From positions 1 to 48,154 of the forward strand of contig NZ_UXAV01000030.1 of NCBI RefSeq assembly GCF_900609045.1: a stretch of DNA of 48,154 nt. The letters are read 5' to 3'. A program made the translations under genes and the position numbers. The stretch comes from Filibacter tadaridae. GTDB taxonomy: Bacteria > Bacillota > Bacilli > Bacillales_A > Planococcaceae. This document shows, piece after piece, positions 16,340-24,738 of the stretch. Under the pieces are notes generated by a model. It made no database searches, was not told the origin of the DNA, and saw only the letters and a program-made list of their open reading frames with translations. Numbering within the stretch: position 1 is the stretch's first letter; every line of letters begins with the position of its first letter.

Positions 16340-17815
16340 TTATTTAAACCAGTTCACTGGTTCTGGTTTTGTGTTTTGGTAAATGTGTTTTAGTTCTGTG
16401 AACTCTTCTAATCCAGTTTTGCCCAACTCGCGTCCGATGCCTGATTGCTTGTATCCGCCCCAGGGTGCTTGCGCAAAGTAGGGATGGAAATCGTTAATCC
16501 AAACGGTTCCCATACGTAATTGGCTTGCTACTCGTTCCGCTTTTAGTATGTCTTTTGACCAAACAGCGCCAGCAAGCCCGTATATAGTATCATTTGCTAA
16601 TGAAATGACCTCTTCTTCGCTGGAAAATCGTTCAATTGTTAAGACGGGACCAAATATTTCTTCTTGAACAATACGCATATCGGCTGTACATTCTGTGAAA
16701 ATGGTTGGTAGATAGAAGAAGCCGTCTGCGAGTGAAGCATCTTCTGGTCGTCCACCGCCAATGATTAATTTTGCTCCCTCTTCTTTTCCGATTTCCACAT
16801 ACTTTTCAACTTTATCCCGCTGTTCTGATGAAATCATAGGACCAGATTGTGTAAGTTCGTCAAAACCATCCCCAAGTTTAATTCTCTTAACACGTTCCAC
16901 TAGTTTTTCAACAAACCAATCATGAATCTTATCTTCAATAAGTAATCTAGCACCAGCTGAGCAGACTTGACCTGCATGGAAGTAAACCGCATTTAAAGCC
17001 TGATCCACTGCCGTATCCAAATCACTATCGGCAAAAACAATGTTCGGATTTTTACCTCCAAGCTCTAATGCGATTTTTTTCAAATTACCACTTGCCGAAG
17101 ACATAATACCTTTGCCTGTTTCAATGCCGCCTGTAAAGGAAATAAGATCGACAAGTGGGCTATCTGCCATCGCCTGACCTACACTGTGACCCGGCCCAAG
17201 TACTAAGTTAACAACTCCTTTTGGGACACCTGCTTCTTCTATTAATTCAGTGACTTTAACAGTTGTTAAAGGCGTGATTTCACTAGGCTTCACGATAATT
17301 GTATTACCGGCAGCGAGTGCTGGTGCGATCTTCCATGACGCCTGGAGAAGAGGATAGTTCCAAGGTAAGATCAGAGCAGCAACGCCAACGGGCTCGCGAA
17401 CGACTCTGCTCATTGAATTGAGAATAGGTGATTCAATAATTTCGCCACCATCCTTATCCGCTAACCCAGCGAAATAGCGGAAGACTTCAGCTATGTCCAC
17501 CATATCGCCTTCACTTTCTATCAGTGTTTTTCCAGTATCCAATGTTTCAAGCCGTGCCAATTCTTTTTGGTCTCGTTCTATTAATGCTGCAATTTTATAG
17601 AGAAGTTTTCCACGTTCGTTTGCAGGTGTTGCTGCCCAGTTCCCTTGATCGAAGGTTTTTCTAGCAACCTGTATTGCCGTGTGTGTATCATTTTCATTTC
17701 CTTCTGAGGCAGTAGCTATGACCTTCTGATTATATGGATTAATTATTTCACGGGTAGCACGTGATTCTGCTTCTATCCATTTACCATCTATGTACATTTT
17801 TTGTATGGACATCAT
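16340..17815 (-). CDS. gbsA: Betaine aldehyde dehydrogenase GbsA
   Basis: The 491-residue aldehyde dehydrogenase has the NAD-binding LPWNYPLLQASWKIAPALAA, the catalytic glutamate in ALELGGKNPN and the nucleophilic cysteine in GQVCSAGAR. With GbsB it turns choline into the osmoprotectant glycine betaine. It is the first gene of the leftward gbsAB unit. A promoter at 17888-17916 lies in the intergenic region shared with divergent gbsR. The first of two adjacent ATG codons fits the AAGGGAG ribosome site best. Confidence 0.9.
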   Translation of the reverse strand: MMSIQKMYIDGKWIEAESRATREIINPYNQKVIATASEGNENDTHTAIQVARKTFDQGNWAATPANERGKLLYKIAALIERDQKELARLETLDTGKTLIESEGDMVDIAEVFRYFAGLADKDGGEIIESPILNSMSRVVREPVGVAALILPWNYPLLQASWKIAPALAAGNTIIVKPSEITPLTTVKVTELIEEAGVPKGVVNLVLGPGHSVGQAMADSPLVDLISFTGGIETGKGIMSSASGNLKKIALELGGKNPNIVFADSDLDTAVDQALNAVYFHAGQVCSAGARLLIEDKIHDWFVEKLVERVKRIKLGDGFDELTQSGPMISSEQRDKVEKYVEIGKEEGAKLIIGGGRPEDASLADGFFYLPTIFTECTADMRIVQEEIFGPVLTIERFSSEEEVISLANDTIYGLAGAVWSKDILKAERVASQLRMGTVWINDFHPYFAQAPWGGYKQSGIGRELGKTGLEEFTELKHIYQNTKPEPVNWFK

Positions 17816-17872
17816 CTGATAATCACTCCCTTATAGTTTATAACATTAAGTTTGTTAAAATTTAATTTAACG

Positions 17873-17916
17873 TACTTAACGCTGATAAATGTAACATATG
17901 ATTTTTGGTTTGTAAA
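17873..17916 (-). promoter_or_regulatory. gbsAB promoter with candidate GbsR site
   Basis: Leftward TTTACA (17911-17916), a 17-bp spacer and TACATT (17888-17893). Just downstream, the motif TACTTAACG (17873-17881, plus-strand reading) recurs after the gbsR promoter at 18060-18068, so it is a candidate GbsR recognition site. A nearby GTTAAA-N6-TTTAAC dyad lies in the leader. Confidence 0.55.
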
Positions 17917-18014
17917 CTCCTCTATATTATTTTATTGAATTTTATGCCTGCAAACTCTCTCAAATCAATACTTATGAAGGAACTAAAAAATTTAAAATGT
18001 GATTTTATTTTCAT

Positions 18015-18071
18015 TTGACATCTGTTCTTATTATTGTAGTATTAAAAGTGTAAAATAAATACTTAACGATG
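18015..18071 (+). promoter_or_regulatory. gbsR promoter with candidate GbsR site
   Basis: TTGACA (18015-18020) is followed 16-17 bp later by TAGTAT or AGTATT (18037-18043). The motif TACTTAACGATG at 18060-18071 lies downstream of the start and matches the site on the gbsA side. Confidence 0.5.
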
Positions 18072-18097
18072 TTTCGTAGAAAAGGAGATTTGCATAG

Positions 18098-18670
18098 ATG
18101 TCTGTACAATTGAAAAAAGACGAAGTAGCACTAGAGTCAATTGAACACGCAAAACAAATAGTCATCGACGCGATTGCTGAGACGATGGATCTGTATGGTG
18201 TCACTCCTTCAGCAGGGCGCCTTTATGGAACGATGTATATTGAAGGGGAAATGACGCTTGACCAAATGAAAGATCGTCTGGGTATGACTAAACCGAGTAT
18301 GAGTACCGCAGTGAAAAAATTGCGGAGTAATGGAATGGTACAAAAAACATGGGAGAAGGGATCTAGAAGGGAGCATTTTGTAGCGGAGTCAAATTTCTTT
18401 AAATCATTCATCTCTTTTTACTGTAAAAAGTGGGAACGTGAGGTAGAGATGAATGTAACCGCAGTTGAAGATGCAGGAAAAGAGCTTGAAAAAATCATCA
18501 ATAATGATCAGGTGAGTCGTGGTATAAGAGAATATGCCGGAAACTTACATGTTCAAATTTATGAATCCAAGAGTTATTATGACTGGTTAAGGCGGCTAAT
18601 TGACCTGATAGAGTCGGGGGAGATATTTACATACTTACCGATTGAGGACACTGAAAAGAGAAAAAAATAA
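18098..18670 (+). CDS. gbsR: GbsR/MarR-like choline-responsive repressor GbsR
   Basis: The 190-residue protein has a winged helix in the MarR/GbsR style: LYGTMYIEGEMTLDQMKDRL, then GMTKPSMSTAVKKLRSNGMV, then KTWEKGSRREHFVAE, followed by a long helical C-terminal half (100-180). GbsR of Bacillus represses gbsAB and choline import and is released by choline. Its position, divergent from gbsA and 33 bp before a betaine-binding protein gene, supports the same role. The ATG has AAAGGAG upstream. Confidence 0.88.
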   Translation: MSVQLKKDEVALESIEHAKQIVIDAIAETMDLYGVTPSAGRLYGTMYIEGEMTLDQMKDRLGMTKPSMSTAVKKLRSNGMVQKTWEKGSRREHFVAESNFFKSFISFYCKKWEREVEMNVTAVEDAGKELEKIINNDQVSRGIREYAGNLHVQIYESKSYYDWLRRLIDLIESGEIFTYLPIEDTEKRKK

Positions 18671-18703
18671 AATAAACAGCACCATTAACCTAGGGGGATA
18701 CTA

Positions 18704-19627
18704 GTGAAAAGTCTAAGAATGAATAACCGTTTGTTAAGTATTACTATCCTATTCGTACTTGCAATCATGTTATCGGCATGCGGAAATGCTGAAAAGGGGT
18801 TGAGTGATTCCAGCAGCGAAGGGGATCACCTTGGTAAAAAAGAGATTACGATACCTTTTGTATCTTGGGCAACGGAACTTGCGAGTAGTCATGTGATAAA
18901 AGAGGCACTTGAGAAAGTCGGGTATGACGTCACTTTGAAAGAAGTTAATACAGGTGCGATGTATATTGCCGTAGCGGATGGGTCGGCTGATGCGATGGTT
19001 TCAGCATGGCTTCCATATACAGACGTAAGTTATTGGGAAAAGTTTGAGGGGGATCTTGTAGATTTGGGCCCTAGTATCAAAGAAGCACCGTTAGGCTTGG
19101 TCGTGCCAAGTTATGTAGAAATTGATTCGATTGAAGAGATGAAAGAAAATGCTCATTCAATTGGAGAGGGAACTGACTGGGCGATTACAGGGATTGACCC
19201 GGGTGCAGGCCAAATGCAAATGACCGAGTTAGCAATGAAAGAATATGGCTTAGATAACTGGACATTAAAGGCTACTAGTGACGCGATGATGATGGCTGCA
19301 CTCGACAGGGCGATTAAGAAAAAGGAAGACATTATTGTAACGCTTTGGTCTCCACACTGGGCTATGAAAGAATATGACTTGAAATTTTTGGAGGACCCAA
19401 GAGAAGTATTTGGCAAGCCGGATGATATTCATACGCTTACTCGAAAAGGCCTGGAAGAGGATTCACCAGCCGCTTACAAAATTTTGGATCAATTTGAGTG
19501 GGATAAGGAGCATCTGGAGTCAGTGATGGTTGAAATTTTTAAAGGAACAGATCCTGAACAAGCAGCCAAAGAATTTATTGAAAGCAATGAAGAACTTTTT
19601 AAGAAATGGACAAAAGGTGTGAAATAA
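18704..19627 (+). CDS. Glycine betaine/choline ABC transporter substrate-binding lipoprotein (OpuAC-like)
   Basis: The 307-residue protein begins with a lipoprotein signal peptide ending in LSACGNAEK (cysteine about residue 26). The mature part is an OpuAC/ProX-type binding protein. VSAWLPYTDVSYWE and TLWSPHWAMKEYDLKF hold the tryptophan and tyrosine residues that form an aromatic cage for a trimethylammonium group. It follows gbsR by 33 bp and is probably co-transcribed, so choline or betaine is the likely ligand. No permease or ATPase gene follows; it must share components encoded elsewhere or act as an orphan. Confidence 0.85.
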   Translation: MKSLRMNNRLLSITILFVLAIMLSACGNAEKGLSDSSSEGDHLGKKEITIPFVSWATELASSHVIKEALEKVGYDVTLKEVNTGAMYIAVADGSADAMVSAWLPYTDVSYWEKFEGDLVDLGPSIKEAPLGLVVPSYVEIDSIEEMKENAHSIGEGTDWAITGIDPGAGQMQMTELAMKEYGLDNWTLKATSDAMMMAALDRAIKKKEDIIVTLWSPHWAMKEYDLKFLEDPREVFGKPDDIHTLTRKGLEEDSPAAYKILDQFEWDKEHLESVMVEIFKGTDPEQAAKEFIESNEELFKKWTKGVK

Positions 19628-19677
19628 TACGTAATGATGCGGATCTGTGCGAGAAACAAAAGTTCGCGGTGACAGGC

Positions 19678-19735
19678 ACTCGTTCAATCGTGGAAGTTCA
19701 AACAATCCTGTTTAAACTTTCACGATTGTTTGAGT
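19678..19735. repeat. Long hairpin between converging genes
   Basis: The left arm 19678-19704 and right arm 19709-19735 (27 nt each, 4-nt loop) match at 22 of 27 positions, with some G-U pairs possible. It is preceded by GGTGACAGGCACT. There is no U-tract on either side, so it may be a repeat element or a weak bidirectional terminator. Confidence 0.55.
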
Positions 19736-19750
19736 TACCAAGAACAAAAT

Positions 19751-20062
19751 TTATAGTGGTTCTCCGCTCGGATTTTCAAAAACTTTGAGACGGCTGTCCA
19801 AAATAAAATTACCGAATGGGATGAAGGCGGAAAGTACAGCGCCAATCGTAAATCTGAAAGGCCATTTAACCGCAATCATCGCATACAAAATGGCAACAAT
19901 ATAAGCTAGGAATATATAGCCGTGAAGTGTTCCAACGATCGTTACGGCATTTGACATATCAAACCAATATTTGAGAGGCATCGCAATGAACAACAAGATA
20001 AGCAGCGAGCTACCTTCCAGGATTCCCATGAAACGAAAACGTCCTAATGCATTTTTAAACAT
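19751..20062 (-). CDS. DUF3817 small membrane protein
   Basis: The 103-residue protein has three membrane segments (about 14-32, 42-62, 70-88). Its start FRFMGILEGSSLLILLFIAMP and the segment HGYIFLAYI are typical of the DUF3817 family. The molecular role is unknown. The start has GGAGTG upstream. It lies 90 bp beyond the M50-like gene on the same strand, so co-transcription is possible. Confidence 0.8.
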   Translation of the reverse strand: MFKNALGRFRFMGILEGSSLLILLFIAMPLKYWFDMSNAVTIVGTLHGYIFLAYIVAILYAMIAVKWPFRFTIGAVLSAFIPFGNFILDSRLKVFENPSGEPL

Positions 20063-20152
20063 GATATCACTCCTACTATCTTCATTTAATCAACCCTCAT
20101 TGTATACGAAGATAATGACCATGTATAGAAATCAAAATCGGTACCTGATTTA

Positions 20153-20803
20153 TTATTCATCCAAATCCTTCCCCTTTTTCCCTACTTCTTTTTCTTGCTC
20201 ATGCATTTCTTTCATACTTTCCAGTTCTGTCATTACTTTTTCTTCTTTCAACTCATTTAGCTCTTTCATTTCCTCCTGATATTGTTCCTCAACTTCGGTT
20301 GTTGCTGGAATGAAAGGTTCGTTATTGTAATCGGTTCGTTTTCCATATCGGAGCATTTCATAAATAATCATTCCATTATTCGGCTTGCCATTTGCCGTTA
20401 TCATGGGAACGATATCAAATAGAACGTAATACATTGAATAAAAAATAAAGCGATCCAAGAAAGTTTTATAGTCTTGCAGCATCCCATTTGCTAGAAGTGC
20501 ATTAAGGATTACCGCAAGAAGAAGGTTGATAAGAATGGGTCCTGCGTAGATGGAGATATAGGCAAACTTGTTTTTTCTCTTAATATCATCATAAGAAAAC
20601 CAGCTGTAAAGGTGGTAATACCTTCTGACATCGAACATTCCTATTTTGAAAACCCGCGGGCCTGATCCAATGGTCAGCCTAGGATTTTCAACACCGAAAA
20701 TTCCACTGACGATAAAGTAACCGGTTTCCCTCAGGAATATGACAACAGGCAAGATGATAAATGCAGAAATGATTAACGACAGTAAATCTGAAAGGCCAAA
20801 CAT
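20153..20803 (-). CDS. M50-like (site-2 protease-fold) membrane protein without zinc ligands
   Basis: The 216-residue protein resembles the N-terminal half of M50 zinc metalloproteases. A first membrane helix runs into LRETGYFIVSGIFGVENPRL, which aligns with the HExxH helix and following loop, and then come IGSGPRVFKIG, YAGPILINLLLAV and FDIVPMITANGKPNNG. The two histidines of HExxH are Arg and Tyr, and the DGG-type third-ligand motif is absent, so proteolysis is not expected. A charged coiled tail (about 180-216) ends the protein. ATG 20803 was chosen because AGGGAGGGG precedes it. It may be a pseudoprotease; the assignment rests on motif reading only. Confidence 0.6.
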   Translation of the reverse strand: MFGLSDLLSLIISAFIILPVVIFLRETGYFIVSGIFGVENPRLTIGSGPRVFKIGMFDVRRYYHLYSWFSYDDIKRKNKFAYISIYAGPILINLLLAVILNALLANGMLQDYKTFLDRFIFYSMYYVLFDIVPMITANGKPNNGMIIYEMLRYGKRTDYNNEPFIPATTEVEEQYQEEMKELNELKEEKVMTELESMKEMHEQEKEVGKKGKDLDE

Positions 20804-21036
20804 AACTATCCCCTCCCTGTATATTGTCACTAAAAATGCCTCAATTAATAAATTACCCCGTCAAGGAAAAATTGAACCTGATATAGAATTATTGACAGAT
20901 AGAATGTGGGGAATATTAGGCCATCTAGAATTAAAGATAACTGGATGAAGTATCTATGGAGTTACTTATTTCAACGATAAATTAAAATGAAAAGGGTTTT
21001 TTGGGGGAAGAATAATAGCCGGTAGAAATTGAGAAT

Positions 21037-21062
21037 GTTTTAGATTTAATAGAAAAGGGTAT
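21037..21062 (+). promoter_or_regulatory. SigB-type promoter upstream of the ProP-like gene
   Basis: GTTTTA (21037-21042), a 14-bp spacer and GGGTAT (21057-21062) closely match the SigB consensus GTTTAA-N12-15-GGGTAT. It lies 80 bp before the start codon. The rest of 20804-21036 holds no gene I can support; the open stretch 20829-20948 may be chance. Confidence 0.6.
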
Positions 21063-21141
21063 ACTTTAACAATCATACATAGGTTAAACGCTGAAATAAG
21101 CGAAAAAAAGAGATTAAGAAACTATAGGGGGAATAACGTAC

Positions 21142-22614
21142 ATGGAGGATGGAGAAACAGAGAAAAAGAAATTGGATAAAAAGAAAAAGAGGCGACTGTT
21201 ACGCAAGAAGGATATCGTCGTTGTGAATCCGGATACCGCTAAAAAAGCGGTATTCGCTTCGGCTGTCGGAAATGCAATGGAATGGTTTGACTTTGGGATT
21301 TACTCGTACTTAGCGGTTATCATCGGGAAAGTCTTTTTTCCGGAAGTATCGGGTTCAACACAATTAGTGTTTGCTTTTGCAACATTTTCAGTAGCCTTTT
21401 TAGTACGTCCGTTAGGCGGCATGTTCTTCGGGATGCTCGGTGACCGTTTAGGACGAAAAAACATTTTGGCGATCACCTTGATTATTATGGCAATCGCAAC
21501 ACTTAGTATCGGTCTGATACCAAGCTATGAATCCATTGGTATAACAGCTTCCATTCTTCTGTTGGTTGCAAGACTTGTACAAGGGTTTTCTACAGGCGGG
21601 GAATATTCGGGCGCGATGACATTTATCGCTGAATCCTCCCCGGATAAGAAGCGTGGGTTTATGGCAAGTGGCCTGGAAGTTGGAACACTGGTTGGTTACA
21701 TTTGTGGTGCAGGTTTAGTAACCATTCTTACATTGACTTTAGGGGATGAAACGATGCTTGCATGGGGATGGCGTATTCCATTCATCATAGCGGCTCCGAT
21801 TGGTTTTATAGGGTTTTATTTACGAAGTAATTTAGAAGAAACACCTGCATTTGAAGCGATGGAAGAGTCAAAAGAGCATGATGATCAGGCATCTATGAAA
21901 GACATTTTCGTTTACCATAAGAAACCGATGCTAATCGGCATTGGGCTTGTTCTATTCTATAATGTTGTCGATTATATGTTGTTGTCGTATATGCCATCCC
22001 ATTTAAGTTCGGTACTTGGATATGGCGAAACGAAAGGGCTTATCCTAATTTTAGTCGTTATGTTCATCATGATACCGATTGTGTTGTTGATGGGTTATGT
22101 CAGTGATCGTATCGGGACGAAACGGATTATAATGGGTGGTCTTATCGGTTTGCTCATTTTAGCGATTCCCGCGTTCAAATTGATTGAAAGCGGAGATAAT
22201 CTTCTTGTATTTTTAGGCTTGATGATTTTAGCAGTATTCCTAGCTTCCTTTCAAGGAACGATGCCGTCCGTGTTGCCTTCACTATTCTTTACGGACGTCA
22301 GATACGGCGGACTTTCCATTATGTATAACTTATCCGCATCTGTATTTGGTGGAACAACGCCTTTGGTTGTTGCATTCTTGATAAGCCAGACAATGAGTTT
22401 AATGGTACCTGCCTATTACATCATGATTGTTTCCGTCATTGGTATTATCGTGGTTGCTTTCTTTGTCCAAGAGACATCAGGTCGTCCTCTTCGTGGGTCA
22501 GCACCTGCTGTGGAAGAAGAACATGAAATTGCGGGTATTTTGAATGATCAAGAGGAAGCTCAATGGTGGAGAGAAGAAAAGCAGGAAATCACCAAAAGAA
22601 TGGAGAATGAGTGA
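21142..22614 (+). CDS. MFS metabolite:H+ symporter, ProP-like osmoprotectant/proline transporter
   Basis: The 490-residue protein is an MHS-family major facilitator with 12 helices. FASAVGNAMEWFDFGIYSY opens the first helix, the loop 2-3 motif reads GMLGDRLGRKN, and VARLVQGFSTGGEYSGA is the helix-4 signature of ProP and related carriers. The N-terminus is very rich in Lys/Arg and the C-terminus (about 462-490) is a charged, possibly coiled-coil tail. Proline or betaine uptake fits the neighbouring betaine genes and the SigB-type promoter, but dicarboxylate symporters share these motifs. AGGGGGAAT precedes the ATG. Confidence 0.82.
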   Translation: MEDGETEKKKLDKKKKRRLLRKKDIVVVNPDTAKKAVFASAVGNAMEWFDFGIYSYLAVIIGKVFFPEVSGSTQLVFAFATFSVAFLVRPLGGMFFGMLGDRLGRKNILAITLIIMAIATLSIGLIPSYESIGITASILLLVARLVQGFSTGGEYSGAMTFIAESSPDKKRGFMASGLEVGTLVGYICGAGLVTILTLTLGDETMLAWGWRIPFIIAAPIGFIGFYLRSNLEETPAFEAMEESKEHDDQASMKDIFVYHKKPMLIGIGLVLFYNVVDYMLLSYMPSHLSSVLGYGETKGLILILVVMFIMIPIVLLMGYVSDRIGTKRIIMGGLIGLLILAIPAFKLIESGDNLLVFLGLMILAVFLASFQGTMPSVLPSLFFTDVRYGGLSIMYNLSASVFGGTTPLVVAFLISQTMSLMVPAYYIMIVSVIGIIVVAFFVQETSGRPLRGSAPAVEEEHEIAGILNDQEEAQWWREEKQEITKRMENE

Positions 22615-22661
22615 TTCAACGCTCGATGAATACTTTAAAGTTACGGCTGTAAAATAAAAAG

Positions 22662-22692
22662 GACTGATTAGGGATTCCTAATCAGTCTTTTT
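22662..22692 (+). terminator. Terminator after the ProP-like gene
   Basis: GACTGATTAGG pairs perfectly with CCTAATCAGTC around a 4-nt loop, followed by TTTTTT. It may serve the converging urea transporter gene as well. Confidence 0.85.
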
Positions 22693-22742
22693 TATATCCA
22701 GCACTACCGGACATTTAGTGTTTAATGTGATTGTAGTATAGG

Positions 22743-23687
22743 CTATAACTTGGGAAGGACTTTCCTTGCACCCAGTATTAGCCATGTGCAAAGGACAAAG
22801 GGCATCGTTAAAGCAGGAAGTCCATACGGCAATAGCCATATGCTTACACTTGCTGTTACGGGCACAGTTAGACACGCCGCGATAATGCCTGTTAACGGTG
22901 AAAAACGATTTTGTTCACTGTTGAATACTGCGGACACAGCCAAAATAGTTAAAATTGCATTATAGCCATACAAGCCCAACATAATTAACGTGTGTTCCCC
23001 GCCTAACAAGAATGCTGTGAGAAGAGCAACGGCATTACCAATTGCTGCGTATATGCCAAGTTTTCTCCCCGCCCAAAAAACAGCTATAAAGATCAATATT
23101 CCGGGTATTACCTCAGTCAGGAAAAAAACTTCCCCAAAACCATTAAAGACTACATCCAACAAACGAATTTTACCTGACGTGTGAAGCTCCCAACTGGTCA
23201 GATTTTGCGGTACTAATGTTGGGCTTATTCTAATGCCTTCCAATTTGTAAGAGGCGAGTAGAACGAACCATGTCAAAATAATATAGGGGAATGTAAGAAC
23301 GGGAATTCCGGTACTCCCCATAAAGTGCATCATGCTAGCTGTAAGAACAGCAGCAACGACAGCCCCAACCAATGCCACTATCCACATATACGGTCCACTC
23401 AGGAATAAAGCCAATGCCATTCCAGTTAACACGGAATTGAATCCCATCAATCCCTGGTTAACAGTATTTTCATCCGCACCACCGATTTTCCCCACAACAG
23501 TGCCTAAAACTGCAGAAGCCAAGGCGATAATGCCTAAAGAATAGGAGGAAATCGTAATCGCCAATAAAATAACAAACCCTGTAATGGCGTTTTCGATAAG
23601 CATAACTTGTGAAATTCCTTTAAGAGAAGTCACTAACAAGGAAATCAAGGTACTTTCTCCGAATGAATTCCGTTTGTTTTTATCCAT
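22743..23687 (-). CDS. Urea transporter (UT family)
   Basis: The 314-residue protein has about ten membrane segments and two related halves. ISQVMLIENAITGFVILLAI near the start and NQGLMGFNSVLTGMALALFL are typical UT-family segments, and the second half repeats the pattern with GLYGYNAILTILAVSA. UT proteins are passive, selective urea channels. The divergent urease operon next door strongly supports urea uptake. ATG 23687 was chosen for the AAAGGAG upstream; a longer reading adds 13 unsupported residues. Confidence 0.88.
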   Translation of the reverse strand: MDKNKRNSFGESTLISLLVTSLKGISQVMLIENAITGFVILLAITISSYSLGIIALASAVLGTVVGKIGGADENTVNQGLMGFNSVLTGMALALFLSGPYMWIVALVGAVVAAVLTASMMHFMGSTGIPVLTFPYIILTWFVLLASYKLEGIRISPTLVPQNLTSWELHTSGKIRLLDVVFNGFGEVFFLTEVIPGILIFIAVFWAGRKLGIYAAIGNAVALLTAFLLGGEHTLIMLGLYGYNAILTILAVSAVFNSEQNRFSPLTGIIAACLTVPVTASVSIWLLPYGLPALTMPFVLCTWLILGARKVLPKL

Positions 23688-23754
23688 AAAAAGCTCCTTT
23701 TTTATAAAGTTTGATTTTATAATCACTTTAATTTGGCGAGGCTTAAGAAGCCTA

Positions 23755-24024
23755 TTATCCCCGATATTTTATAAAACCCACCTTCTTTAAATTGCCAAAA
23801 ATTAAGGCAGCTTTTTTCTGTGCAGGCTTTAAATCACTTTCTTTTGTGACGAATAACGTAAAGCATCTATAGAGAAAAGTAATAGAACTCTTGAACTGCA
23901 TTACTGATGATATTCTATCATCGGGAAACAAGCAATCGGTTATTTGTTGGAGATGCTCCACTGTTTCCCCAAAAAAATGTGCCAGATCGTTAAAAATAAT
24001 TATGAACTGCCATTTTTGCCCCAT
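23755..24024 (-). CDS. Possible small protein between the urea transporter and urease (unrecognised)
   Basis: This 89-codon open frame fills most of the 400-bp gap between the divergent urea transporter and ureA. I do not recognise it. The predicted protein is mixed and slightly basic, with a helical middle and a Lys-rich tail. No good ribosome site precedes its ATG, so it may be chance. No other gene is visible in the gap. Confidence 0.3.
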   Translation of the reverse strand: MGQKWQFIIIFNDLAHFFGETVEHLQQITDCLFPDDRISSVMQFKSSITFLYRCFTLFVTKESDLKPAQKKAALIFGNLKKVGFIKYRG

Positions 24025-24088
24025 TCCAGTATTTTATCCATTAATAAAGGGCATATTGTTTGGGTATGAATAACAAGGAGGCTACTTA

Positions 24089-24391
24089 ATGCATTTGTTA
24101 CCACGTGAGATAGACAAGCTCATGATAGTTGTCACTGCGGATCTTGCTACAAGACGAAGGGAAAGAGGATTGGCGTTAAATCATCCTGAATCTGTTGCAC
24201 TTATTACTTATGAAGTATTAGAGGGTGCAAGGGATGGGAAAACGGTAGCGCAATTAATGGAATATGGTGCAACAATCTTGTCGCGGGAAGATGTCATGAA
24301 AGGTGTGCCGGAGATGATTCACGATGTGCAAGTAGAAGCAACATTTCCGGATGGCACAAAACTGGTTACAGTTCATAATCCCATTAGGTAA
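24089..24391 (+). CDS. ureA: Urease subunit gamma
   Basis: The 100-residue protein is the exact usual length for UreA. It begins [13 protein letters not shown] and contains [19 protein letters not shown] and [18 protein letters not shown], all diagnostic of urease gamma subunits. It forms part of the (alpha-beta-gamma)3 enzyme in the cytoplasm. It is the first gene of a seven-gene operon, behind AAGGAGG. Operon promoter elements upstream are not clear. Confidence 0.97.
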   Translation: MHLLPREIDKLMIVVTADLATRRRERGLALNHPESVALITYEVLEGARDGKTVAQLMEYGATILSREDVMKGVPEMIHDVQVEATFPDGTKLVTVHNPIR

Positions 24392-24414
24392 TTGACGATA
24401 GGAGGAATAGGTAA

Positions 24415-24738
24415 ATGATACCTGGGCAATTATTTTTAAAAGAGGAAGATATCCTTATAAACCAAGGGAAAACGATAACTTCAATTTCGGTAATAAATAC
24501 GGGCGATCGTCCGGTTCAAATAGGATCTCATTTTCATTTCTATGAAGTGAACGAAGCGCTTCAATTTAGTAGAGAAGAAGGGCTCGGGAAACGGTTAAAC
24601 ATTCCCGCCGGTGCTGCAGTGCGATTTGAGCCCGGGGATGAGAAAGAGGTCGAGTTGATAGATTATGCCGGGGAGCGCCGTGTGTATGGATTTAACAATA
24701 AAGTAGACGGGTCATTAGAAAGAGAGGCCAATGAATGA
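24415..24738 (+). CDS. ureB: Urease subunit beta
   Basis: The 107-residue protein has the UreB signatures [40 protein letters not shown] and the C-terminal YGFNNKVDG. It lies 23 bp after ureA behind AGGAGGAA, and its last codons overlap the ureC start (ATGA). It is somewhat shorter at the C-terminus than the well-studied Sporosarcina pasteurii subunit, as recalled. Confidence 0.96.
   Translation: MIPGQLFLKEEDILINQGKTITSISVINTGDRPVQIGSHFHFYEVNEALQFSREEGLGKRLNIPAGAAVRFEPGDEKEVELIDYAGERRVYGFNNKVDGSLEREANE

Noticed and set aside
20739..20948. 69-codon plus-strand frame before the ProP-like gene
   Set aside because: Its first half is antisense to the M50-like gene and there is no ribosome site; only its tail (20830-20948) is in free DNA and I cannot recognise it.
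24062..24067. GGGTAT upstream of ureA as a SigB -10 box
   Set aside because: No GTTT-type -35 element lies 12-15 bp upstream.
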